NCBI GenBank assembly: GCA_011390575.1
Contig: JAABSE010000024.1
Location: forward strand, 1 to 45,997
DNA length: 45,997 nucleotides
Reading direction: 5' to 3'
DNA from: Sphingobacteriia bacterium
Lineage (GTDB): Bacteria; Bacteroidota; Bacteroidia; Bacteroidales; UBA7960
Positions 8,370 to 16,282 of this stretch are shown here, in pieces. Every line of letters begins with the position of its first letter. The stretch's first letter is position 1. Position numbers and translations under genes: made by a program. The notes beneath the pieces were generated by a model. The model did no database searches, had not been told where the DNA came from, and saw nothing but the letters and a program-made list of their open reading frames with translations.

Positions 8370-9242
8370 ATGATAAAACAAGTTTTAGTTGAAAAAGCCT
8401 CAGGAGCCATGGAACCTTTTGATCCTGACAAGCTTCGACATTCGTTGGGAAGGGCCGGCACTTCCGAAGAGATTATAGATCAGATAATTGCTGAAATATT
8501 GCCGCAGCTGGAAGCGGGCATGCCCACCAGTGTTATTTACAAGAAAGCATTTGCCATGCTTCGTAAACGCAAGAGTGCCAATGCCGCCCGCTACAGTTTA
8601 AAAAAAGCCATCATGGAGCTGGGGCCGACAGGCTATCCGTTTGAGAATTTTGTGGCACAGGTACTGGCTCATCAGGGTTTTGATATAAAAGTGGGAGAAA
8701 CTTTGCAGGGACGCTGTGTAACTCATGAGGTAGATGTAGTGGCAACTTACAACAATACCCAGTACCTGGTGGAGTGTAAATATTATAACAGCCAGGCAAA
8801 ATATGCCAATGTAAAAGTACCACTGTACATCAAATCACGTGTAGATGATATAATCTCCTTCCGGGAGAAACTCCCTGAGCATAAAGAAACCCGCTTTCAT
8901 GGCTGGATTGTTACCAATACCCGGTTTACAGATGATGCCCTGCAGTTCGGCAGGTGTGCCGGATTGCATATGCTCAGCTGGGGCATCCCAAAAAACAAGA
9001 GTCTGAAAGATATGGTAGAAAGCACCGGTGTATTCCCGGTTACTGTGCTTACAGGACTCAACACCAAACAAAAAGCCTACCTGATGGATAAAAATGTGGT
9101 TTTGTGCAGGCAACTGAAGGAGAAAGAATACCTGCTCAATGAAATTGGGTTACAGCCTGGTAAAAAGAAAAAATTGATTCAGGAAATAGACGACTTGCTG
9201 GAACAAAGTAAAAATAAATCACTCCCGGAAGAAAATCTTTAA
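8370..9242 (+). CDS. ATP-cone domain fused to an Mrr-like (PD-(D/E)xK) nuclease
   Basis: A 290-residue fusion. Residues 1-88 form an ATP-cone, the allosteric nucleotide-binding module of ribonucleotide reductases and NrdR (VEKASGAMEPFDPDKLRHSL, then KRKSANAARYSLKKAI). Residues about 89-210 form a restriction-endonuclease-like fold with E92 in GYPFENFVAQVL, D122 in HEVDVV and E135-C-K137 in YLVECKYY, a complete PD-(D/E)xK set. The tail (about 225-290) is helical with a short Lys-rich stretch. No methyltransferase, helicase or NrdR gene lies beside it. The likely reading is a nucleotide-regulated DNA endonuclease for repair or quality control; the substrate is unknown. It appears monocistronic, between terminator-like hairpins. 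Confidence 0.85.
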   Translation: MIKQVLVEKASGAMEPFDPDKLRHSLGRAGTSEEIIDQIIAEILPQLEAGMPTSVIYKKAFAMLRKRKSANAARYSLKKAIMELGPTGYPFENFVAQVLAHQGFDIKVGETLQGRCVTHEVDVVATYNNTQYLVECKYYNSQAKYANVKVPLYIKSRVDDIISFREKLPEHKETRFHGWIVTNTRFTDDALQFGRCAGLHMLSWGIPKNKSLKDMVESTGVFPVTVLTGLNTKQKAYLMDKNVVLCRQLKEKEYLLNEIGLQPGKKKKLIQEIDDLLEQSKNKSLPEENL

Positions 9243-9277
9243 TACTTGCCTTCAGGGTCTAATGAACCAACAAAAAA

Positions 9278-9301
9278 AACGGACAGAATAAACCGTCCGT
9301 T
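9278..9301. terminator. Hairpin between convergent nuclease and lipoprotein genes
   Basis: The 7-bp stem AACGGAC / GTCCGTT has a 10-nt loop and an A tract on its left. It is better as a terminator for the leftward lipoprotein gene (T tract on the minus strand) than for the nuclease gene. Confidence 0.6.
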
Positions 9302-9330
9302 ATGTTTTGGTGAACTCTGTAGTAAAAACC

Positions 9331-9873
9331 TTAATTGAGTGGATTAGCGGTCATTTTGGCAGTAACTTCAAATACAATGGTAAAGTCAGCTGGCACTTCA
9401 TTGAGGTTCACATCCAGAAAATACATCAGGGTATGGGGAGGAATCTCAACGAGATCTTCCAGCTTGCTAACTCCTTCTGTATCGATAGGAAGGCTGGCAG
9501 GATTATTCACCAGTTGGTGCAATACAATATTTTCCAGTTGTACCATGGTTTTCTTATCGGAGCCATCGGGGTTGGCAACCTGAAGGTGCAACGTATTGAG
9601 CATTTGTTCTTCGCTACCATTGAAGGTTTTGAGCCAATACTTTACGCCTTGCACTTCTATTTCTTTTATCTTTGACCCATACTGGTCAATAAGATCATCT
9701 TTTTCTGTAAGATCTAACAAAGATGTCATCTGTACAGATGCCTCTTCCGCATAAACAACAAATTCATGCTCGAAGGTGAAGGTTTCATTTACATCAAACA
9801 GGTCATCATCACATGCCTGCAAGAATAAAAAGCCACTTAGGATTACAATGGTAAAGAGTTTAAACTTTTTCAT
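9331..9873 (-). CDS. Hypothetical lipoprotein
   Basis: A 180-residue exported protein of unknown function. A short lipoprotein signal (MKKFKLFTIVILSG…LQAC) ends at Cys21, followed by DDDLFD; acidic residues after the Cys are typical of surface-exposed Bacteroidota lipoproteins. The rest looks like one beta-rich domain with no cysteines and no recognisable catalytic motif. It has its own promoter and is divergent from the DUF429 gene. I do not recognise a family. Confidence 0.75.
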   Translation of the reverse strand: MKKFKLFTIVILSGFLFLQACDDDLFDVNETFTFEHEFVVYAEEASVQMTSLLDLTEKDDLIDQYGSKIKEIEVQGVKYWLKTFNGSEEQMLNTLHLQVANPDGSDKKTMVQLENIVLHQLVNNPASLPIDTEGVSKLEDLVEIPPHTLMYFLDVNLNEVPADFTIVFEVTAKMTANPLN

Positions 9874-9903
9874 GATTCGAAGTGTTTATTGGTTTTCTAT
9901 CTA

Positions 9904-9931
9904 CAAAGATAGTTATTAATTAGCTTAACAA
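9904..9931 (-). promoter_or_regulatory. Promoter of the lipoprotein gene
   Basis: Read on the minus strand, TTG (9931-9929), a 17-nt spacer and TATCTTTG (9911-9904) fit the Bacteroidota pattern. Transcription would start about 25 nt before the start codon. Confidence 0.5.
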
Positions 9932-9953
9932 CCCTTTATTTTCGTTTTTTCTC

Positions 9954-10679
9954 ATGCAAAATCTCAAATTTGCGGGTATAGATGCGTGCAAAAAAGGCTG
10001 GCTGATGGTTCTTTTGAACCATGGAAATGAGCATTTTGCATTGGCGGCTAAGTTTTCAGAGCTTATTCAACCACTTTCAGAAAATGTGCGTATTCTTGCA
10101 GATATGCCGATAGGCTTGCTCAGCTCAGGGCAAATATTTTCGGGCAACCGCCCTTGTGATGCGACAGCACGTAAGTTTCTGGGCAAAAAACATTCTTCAA
10201 TTTTCAACCCACCCTGCATCGAAGCACTCCAGGAAAAAAGTTATCAACAGGCCAGCGCTACCAATTTCGGGATACTGGGTAAAAAACTAAGCAAACAAAG
10301 CTGGAATATTGTGCCGAAAATAAGAGAAATCAATGCTTTCCTGCATCTTAACCCCCTCTGGAAAAACAAGTTGCTTGAAGCACATCCTGAACTTTCTTTC
10401 CAAAAACTTAACGGGAATACTCCGTTGCAATTTTCCAAAAAAAGCAGCGAAGGGATAACGGAACGAATCAATATTTTGCAGATGCACTACCCTGCCTCCG
10501 CAACTCTTTTCGGCAAAATGCTTGCAGACCCTGCCCTGAAAGGCAATGCGGCAGCTGACGATATGGTTGATGCTATCTGCCTGGCTGTGCTCAACCGGCA
10601 CCGTGGACAAATGCTGGAAAACATTTCAGAACATTATCCTGAAGACCCTTTGGGCAACAGGATGGGAATATGGCTGTAG
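9954..10679 (+). CDS. DUF429 family protein (predicted RNase H-like nuclease)
   Basis: A 241-residue cytoplasmic protein of the DUF429 family, which is predicted to have an RNase H-like fold; its biological role is not established. Family features are the N-terminal FAGIDACKKGW (Asp9 as first acidic residue), the DMPIGL motif near residue 46, FNPPC near 85, a central EAHPELSF near 145, and the C-terminal DDMVDAICLAVLN, which carries the last acidic positions. Length is normal. It is divergent from the lipoprotein gene and convergent with the PUL. Confidence 0.8.
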   Translation: MQNLKFAGIDACKKGWLMVLLNHGNEHFALAAKFSELIQPLSENVRILADMPIGLLSSGQIFSGNRPCDATARKFLGKKHSSIFNPPCIEALQEKSYQQASATNFGILGKKLSKQSWNIVPKIREINAFLHLNPLWKNKLLEAHPELSFQKLNGNTPLQFSKKSSEGITERINILQMHYPASATLFGKMLADPALKGNAAADDMVDAICLAVLNRHRGQMLENISEHYPEDPLGNRMGIWL

Positions 10680-10725
10680 CCTGTTGCGGAATCAATAATT
10701 CTGCTTCCATCACATAAATTGCAAC

Positions 10726-10782
10726 AAAAAAACCGGCCTGATGGAGTACATTATCACAATGTATTTCCGAACTTCAGGCCGG
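10726..10782 (-). terminator. Terminator at the end of the PUL
   Basis: A 9-bp perfect stem, CCGGCCTGA (10733-10741) / TCAGGCCGG (10774-10782), encloses a smaller ACATT/AATGT inner hairpin. On the minus strand it is followed by seven T residues. It lies downstream of the last leftward PUL gene and is oriented to stop that transcript. Confidence 0.75.
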
Positions 10783-10896
10783 CAACTCACCACTAAAACA
10801 ACCTATGAAAATGAAGAGTAAAAAAACCAAATTAATTAATCTATTCCATCTTGATAATACGTAATAATTGTTTGCTTTTCAGAATAACGGGATATA

Positions 10897-12219
10897 TTAA
10901 TTCACCCAAAAAGGGATATTGGCAGTTCCTGCATTGTTGTGTTCATCAGTAACGTACACCAGGATGCGGTAAGCTCCTTTTTCTGAGGGAGCTTTGAAAG
11001 TTATCTCTGAGGTGCTCGCAGATACAATCAGTCCTTCAATAGTTTCGGGCCGCTGTTCAAAATCACCCCCATCACTGAGTTCTATGGGTTCAGGCAAAAT
11101 TTCGGCTCTTACCTTCAGGCTGCCATTGCTGGGGTGCTCCACTTTAAGCAGCGCGGAGTAATCACCACCTGCATCCAGCATCACATCATCAAAACGGCCA
11201 CCTTTCCCGGCTATGGTAATATCTTTCATTCTGGGGGCCATGTTGTCAGGCCAGTTTCCGGACCAAAGGTATTCCATTACATTGATAGACTCAGTTTTTT
11301 CACCCTGCTCGGTATACAGTCCATACCATGAGGGAGTACGCTCCTGCTTCTGACCCCAGAGAAACACATAAGAGCCCATACAATTGGCATAGTCTGCCAG
11401 TATAACTTCATTGTAGCGCAACTTGATTGCTTCTGCTTTTTCGCTTGATGTTTGTTCTATAGGAGAGCCCCATTCTGTTTCAGGCATTTCCCAGTGGCCT
11501 GTAGGCCCCCACTCTGTAATAAGGTACGGACCGTCGTAACCTGCATCTTTGAGTCTTTGCTCAAGGTTTATAAGACTTCCGTAAAGCTGAATGGAAAGAA
11601 AATCAAGTTCAGGAGCGTTTTCAGCTATGTATTCCACCTCTTCCCGGCCAATCCCGGCCAGCATGGTGGTTACTACATGATTTCCATCTACTTCTTTTAT
11701 CATTCGGGCAATATCATTCACAGCATCCCATACGCGTTTGTTGGTATACCTTAGATTGAGCTCATTTCCTATTCCCCAGCCAAGAAGTGCCGGATGGTCT
11801 TTTAGTTCTGTAACTTCCTCACGTAACCTGTCCAGTTGAGCTGCCACGGCCACTTCATCATCATAATCAAAACCATGACGTTCCTTTGCCACATCCAGAC
11901 CCATCATCACCATGAGACCGTTTTCCCAGGCCATATCAAGCGCTTCAAGCCCTGTTTGCGTATCGGTACCTGTACTCCAGGTACGAAAGGAATTACCGCC
12001 ATGGGCGGCTATTTCAATACACGCGCCGTATTGGCAACCAGCTCCTTTCACATAAAACTCCTCTCCATTTACATACAATCGATACTTGTTGTCAACTTTG
12101 CGCATTTCTACAACTGAAGGTCCTTCTTCCATAGGATCGGTGGCAGATTTTTCTCCCTTATTACATGCAAAAAATATCATTGCCATAAGTAGTGGTATCC
12201 ATTTAAACTTTTTCATCAT
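10897..12219 (-). CDS. Lipoprotein glycoside hydrolase, clan A TIM barrel (GH2/GH5-like)
   Basis: A 440-residue lipoprotein glycosidase (lipobox FFAC, Cys19). The TIM barrel (about 50-325) has the clan A pair: acid/base Glu153 in WGIGNELN and nucleophile Glu236 in LITEWGPTG. The start (YRLYVNGEEFYVKGAG) resembles the entry of GH2 barrels, but the N-terminal GH2 sandwich domains are missing. The C-terminal part (about 330-440) is a beta-sandwich-like domain. Its exact GH family is uncertain. As the last PUL gene, starting 4 nt after the transporter stop, it probably trims oligosaccharides made by GH16. Confidence 0.78.
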   Translation of the reverse strand: MMKKFKWIPLLMAMIFFACNKGEKSATDPMEEGPSVVEMRKVDNKYRLYVNGEEFYVKGAGCQYGACIEIAAHGGNSFRTWSTGTDTQTGLEALDMAWENGLMVMMGLDVAKERHGFDYDDEVAVAAQLDRLREEVTELKDHPALLGWGIGNELNLRYTNKRVWDAVNDIARMIKEVDGNHVVTTMLAGIGREEVEYIAENAPELDFLSIQLYGSLINLEQRLKDAGYDGPYLITEWGPTGHWEMPETEWGSPIEQTSSEKAEAIKLRYNEVILADYANCMGSYVFLWGQKQERTPSWYGLYTEQGEKTESINVMEYLWSGNWPDNMAPRMKDITIAGKGGRFDDVMLDAGGDYSALLKVEHPSNGSLKVRAEILPEPIELSDGGDFEQRPETIEGLIVSASTSEITFKAPSEKGAYRILVYVTDEHNNAGTANIPFWVN

Positions 12220-12223
12220 TTTT

Positions 12224-13789
12224 TTACTTTATGAGTTTAGACTCTAATTCTTCCAGGGATTTACCTTTTGTTTCCGGCACAAAGCGCCACACAAAAAGCA
12301 GTGTTAACAAGCCAAAAAACGAGTAAATCAGGTACGTATTCCCTGAACCCATGTATTCGAGTTGTGCAGGAAAAACCGTAGCCACAGAAAAACTTACAAT
12401 AGAGTTCCAGAATCCCATGATAGAGATGGCAAGCCCCCGGAGCTTATTGGGAAATATTTCTGAAAGCAATGTCCACATTACCGGTCCCATGCTGATGGCA
12501 AAAGAAGCCACAAACATAAGAAGGCCGATCAATACCAGGACGCCATTGATAGTAATACTGTGTTTTAGGATGATCTCTTTAAAACTGTTATAGGTATCTT
12601 GTCCTACCTTTTCTTTCACCTGTTCGAAAAATGCTACTTCATTGACAAATACTTCACCCTTCAGATCATCCAACCCGGCAATATTATCCAGATGAAATTG
12701 CACAGGACTCATCTCTACGACCTCCTCTGTAAGGGCCCTCATAGAAGCTTCATCAATATTGTATTTTGCACTGTGAAATGAAAAACCCACAATGGCAAGA
12801 GAAATAAAAATTCCCGTGGCTCCTATATAGAGAAGAGGTTTGCGCCCCAGACTGTCAATAAGGAACATCGCCACAACGGTCATAACCACATTGGTGACAC
12901 CAAGGATGGCAGCCTGCAGAAAGGCAGCGTCTTTCCCACCTCCTGCCATTTCAAAAATCATGGGGGCATAGTAAAATATAGCGTTGATACCGGTAATTTG
13001 CTGAAAGAAAGCGATACCAAATCCAATGATAAGCACCAGCTTCATTCGGGATGAAAAAACATCCGTCCAGCGAGCCTTGTCTTTATTAATTTCTTCTTTC
13101 AGACTTTTTTCAATTTCCCTGTATTCAATCAGTGACTGGGCCTGACCATGCACTTTGCCCAATACACCCAATGCCTCGTCTTTATCTCCTTTTTGCATCA
13201 ACCAGCGGGGACTGCGGGGTACAAAGAACAACAACAAGAGATACAACAAAGCAGGCACCGCTTCAACCCCCAGCATAATTCTCCACTTCGTGTCCGGATC
13301 AACAATGGTTTGCTGAAAGTAATAGTTAGAAAAATAGGCAATTGAAATTCCCAGTACAATATTGAGCTGATTAAAGGTAACCAGGGTGCCCCTGAGTTTT
13401 CGCGGTGCAATTTCAGCGATATACATGGGAGCTACAAGAATGGCTATCCCTACCCCCAGTCCTCCAATGATACGGGCGATAAGAAAAAGAACTATGTCGC
13501 TGGCAAGGGCAGACGTAACAGCGCTTAAAGTAAACATTACAGCTGTAAACATCAGCATCTTTTTGCGTCCGAAACGGTCCGCCAGTCTTCCTGCAATGAT
13601 GTTTCCCATAATAGCGCCCAGAATAAGGGAGCTCACAGAAAACCCTATCAGCATAGAGCCGGAGTCTAATCCGAATGTCTCACGGTAAAAAGGAACAGCA
13701 CCCGAAATAACCGCACTGTCAAAACCCAGGAGAAAACCTCCTAAAGCCACAATAAGCGATATAAATATGGTATAAGTTTTTTTGCTCAT
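12224..13789 (-). CDS. MFS sugar porter (SP family) with a large loop insertion
   Basis: A 521-residue inner-membrane sugar:H+ symporter. Sugar-porter signatures are GFDSAVISGA in TM1, GRLADRFGRKK between TM2 and TM3, RGTLVTFNQL, PRSPRWLMQKG after TM6, QQITGINAIFYYAP in TM7 and PETKGKSLEELE at the C-terminus. Between about residues 341 and 412, where TM9 and TM10 are normally joined by a short loop, there is a hydrophilic, acidic insertion of about 70 residues. In this PUL it should import glucose or a small glucan product released in the periplasm. It starts 38 nt after the GH3 stop codon. Confidence 0.92.
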   Translation of the reverse strand: MSKKTYTIFISLIVALGGFLLGFDSAVISGAVPFYRETFGLDSGSMLIGFSVSSLILGAIMGNIIAGRLADRFGRKKMLMFTAVMFTLSAVTSALASDIVLFLIARIIGGLGVGIAILVAPMYIAEIAPRKLRGTLVTFNQLNIVLGISIAYFSNYYFQQTIVDPDTKWRIMLGVEAVPALLYLLLLFFVPRSPRWLMQKGDKDEALGVLGKVHGQAQSLIEYREIEKSLKEEINKDKARWTDVFSSRMKLVLIIGFGIAFFQQITGINAIFYYAPMIFEMAGGGKDAAFLQAAILGVTNVVMTVVAMFLIDSLGRKPLLYIGATGIFISLAIVGFSFHSAKYNIDEASMRALTEEVVEMSPVQFHLDNIAGLDDLKGEVFVNEVAFFEQVKEKVGQDTYNSFKEIILKHSITINGVLVLIGLLMFVASFAISMGPVMWTLLSEIFPNKLRGLAISIMGFWNSIVSFSVATVFPAQLEYMGSGNTYLIYSFFGLLTLLFVWRFVPETKGKSLEELESKLIK

Positions 13790-13827
13790 TTGAATACTTA
13801 GTTCAAAGGTTTGTATTATTGTTCGTT

Positions 13828-16086
13828 TTAATGGTGTATTTCAAAGGCTGTTTTAAGTCCCGAACGCGAGTCAGTTCCTACCCACAAATGATATTCTCCT
13901 GTCTCAACCACATACTCCATGTCGGGATTATGAAAGCCTAAATCCTGCGTGTTCAGCTTAAAAGTAATTTTTGTCTGTTGCCCCGGCAAGAGACTTACTT
14001 TCTGAAAATCTCTGAGTTCTTTTACCGGGCGGACTCTGCTGCCAAAAAGCTGCCGGGTGTACAATTGCACTACTTCAGCTGCTTCTACATCCCCCCTGTT
14101 TTCAAGGGTTACCGAGATTTCAAGAACTTCTCCTGCCTGAATTTGCTGGTTTTCCAGCGCCAGATTTCTCAGTTCAAAAGTAGAATAGGTAAGTCCGTAG
14201 CCAAACGGATACATCGGCTCAAAACCATAATCCAGATAGTGAGAGGTATTGCCCAGAGAATACTGCACAGCCTCCTCAGGAATCTGGTCAATAGGCATCC
14301 AGGTATCGTAAGTGGCGGGTTTTCCTGTATTTTTATGGTTGTAGTAAATGGGAATCTGCCCTACATGACGCGGAAAAGTTACAGGGAGTTTGCCAGAGGG
14401 AGAAACTTTCCCGAAAATCAGGTCCGTTATTGCGGGTCCGCCCATGGTGCCGGGGTGCCAGGCGTATAAAACTGCATCGAGCAGCGGTTCAATCTTTTCG
14501 AAGGTTACCGGACGGCCTGCCATGATAACAGCCACAACCGGTATTCCCTGGCCTGCCACAAGCTGCACCAGTTCTTCCTGTGCTCCCTGCAGATCAATAT
14601 TTGCCAGGCTATGGGCTTCCCCGGACAGGATGGATTCTTCACCCAGAAACAGTAATACCACATCTGCTCTCCTTACATCGCGCAAGATGGCTTCAGGATT
14701 GGATATTTCTTTGGAGCGGCTCAAGGGCAATGCCCTGTGATAAAAAATTTCTTTGCCGTTTTTAGTGGCCAGTTCGCGAAGCGATTGCAAAGGGGTTACT
14801 GAGTGCTGTTTCTCTCCATCAAACACCCATGTGCCCATCTGATCATGAGGAGCATCGGCCAAAGGGCCAATAACCGTGATGCGCTTAACCTCTTCTGAAA
14901 GGGGAAGTGCTCCATTATTTTTTAACAATACCGAACTTTCAATGGCCATTTGTTTTGCGGCTTCCAGATGAGAAGGGTCAAGCAGTTCGGGAAATTCGGA
15001 AAGAAAAGGATAGGGATTGTCAAATAATCCCAGATCGTATTTCAATCCAAGGATTCTTCGTACAGCATCATCAATTTGTTTTTCATTGATACGTCCATCA
15101 TTGATGAGCTCCTGTAGGTAATTTTCATAGGCTGTACTGGCCATTTCCATATCCATGGTAGCTTGCATGGCTTTGTATGCGGCCTCCTTTTGGTTGGGTG
15201 TATAGCCATGAATAACCATTTGCACCAGGGACTCCCAGTCACTGAGCAGCACCCCTTCAAAACCCCATTGCTGACGCAGGATCTCATTGTTGAGAAATGC
15301 ATGGCCGGTAGCCGGGATTCCATTAATATCGTTAAAAGCGGTCATCACTGAAGCAGCACCGGCCTCTATGCACATTTTGAAAGGAGGCAGCACTACATCA
15401 AAGAGTTCATTTTGCGGAATGTTGGCCGTGTTGTAATCCCTGCCCCCTTCGGCCCATCCGTAGGCAGCAAAATGTTTAACACAAGCCGCGATGGTGGTGG
15501 GGTCAGCAAGGTCACCACCTTGAAAACCCCGTACCACAGCGGATCCAAACAAACCATTCAGCAAATGATCTTCACCGAAACTTTCGGCAATGCGTCCCCA
15601 ACGGGGATCGCGGGTTACATCTACCATAGGAGCAAAACTCCAGTTTATGCCCATGGAAGCTGCTTCAATGGCAGCTATCCGTGCTCCCTGCTCCACCAGG
15701 TCAGGATTCCAGCTGGCAGCCTGCCCCAGAGGGATGGGAAAAATCGTCTTGTAGCCATGAATCACATCACGACCGATTAATAAAGGGATACCCAGGCGGC
15801 TTTTCTCAACGGCAAGTTTTTGCCATTCATGCAACCTCTCAGGGTCAGGCTCATTGAGTATTGAGCCCAGTAATCCTTTGGAAATAAGTTCACCCAGCTG
15901 CGGGTGATCCGCATTCTTCTGCATCAACTGACCTACTTTTTCCTCAAGGGTCATTTGAGAAAGCAATTCTTCAATATTCTTTTCCTTTTCATCCATTGAG
16001 CCAGAACCGTTGCAGCTATGAAGCATCATTGCAGCCATAACTAAAATATATGGCAGCGTAGTAATCATTTTTTGAAGTGCCTTCAT
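13828..16086 (-). CDS. GH3 beta-glucosidase, lipoprotein (BglX-like)
   Basis: A 752-residue exo-acting beta-glucosidase. The signal ends at a lipobox-like LHSC (Cys25). The N-terminal barrel carries FAPMVDVTRDPRWGRIAESFGED, CVKHF (Lys204-His205) and nucleophile Asp283 in VLLSDWES. The second alpha/beta domain (about 390-590) has Glu490 in SGEAHSL, the usual position of the acid/base. The C-terminal fibronectin III-like domain (about 650-745) contains VQLYTRQ…RPVKELRDFQKV. It is complete. In this locus it would release glucose from beta-1,3-gluco-oligosaccharides made by GH16. A strong hairpin lies in the gap before it. Confidence 0.95.
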   Translation of the reverse strand: MKALQKMITTLPYILVMAAMMLHSCNGSGSMDEKEKNIEELLSQMTLEEKVGQLMQKNADHPQLGELISKGLLGSILNEPDPERLHEWQKLAVEKSRLGIPLLIGRDVIHGYKTIFPIPLGQAASWNPDLVEQGARIAAIEAASMGINWSFAPMVDVTRDPRWGRIAESFGEDHLLNGLFGSAVVRGFQGGDLADPTTIAACVKHFAAYGWAEGGRDYNTANIPQNELFDVVLPPFKMCIEAGAASVMTAFNDINGIPATGHAFLNNEILRQQWGFEGVLLSDWESLVQMVIHGYTPNQKEAAYKAMQATMDMEMASTAYENYLQELINDGRINEKQIDDAVRRILGLKYDLGLFDNPYPFLSEFPELLDPSHLEAAKQMAIESSVLLKNNGALPLSEEVKRITVIGPLADAPHDQMGTWVFDGEKQHSVTPLQSLRELATKNGKEIFYHRALPLSRSKEISNPEAILRDVRRADVVLLFLGEESILSGEAHSLANIDLQGAQEELVQLVAGQGIPVVAVIMAGRPVTFEKIEPLLDAVLYAWHPGTMGGPAITDLIFGKVSPSGKLPVTFPRHVGQIPIYYNHKNTGKPATYDTWMPIDQIPEEAVQYSLGNTSHYLDYGFEPMYPFGYGLTYSTFELRNLALENQQIQAGEVLEISVTLENRGDVEAAEVVQLYTRQLFGSRVRPVKELRDFQKVSLLPGQQTKITFKLNTQDLGFHNPDMEYVVETGEYHLWVGTDSRSGLKTAFEIHH

Positions 16087-16215
16087 AATCCATTATTAGA
16101 AAAAATGAGCCAAAAGATGGGTGGGATGATCAGGAAATCATCCATGCAATCATTGAATTTCAGCATACATCAGTCGCGAATTCCTGGTGTTTTTTTTCTG
16201 AAACTTCCCGGCGCC

Positions 16216-16256
16216 CTGCCGGATGTCAAAGATGTCATGCTGTTAACATCCGGCAG
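16216..16256 (-). other. Strong hairpin between SusD and GH3 genes
   Basis: An 11-bp perfect inverted repeat, CTGCCGGATGT (16216-16226) / ACATCCGGCAG (16246-16256), has a 19-nt loop and GC-rich flanks (CCCG/CGGG) that could extend it. It sits in the 196-nt gap downstream of susD. There is no T tract on the minus strand, so it is better explained as an mRNA-stabilising or partial attenuating structure than as a full terminator. Confidence 0.6.
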
Positions 16257-16282
16257 GCGGGAAGAAGGATATATCAGACTTT

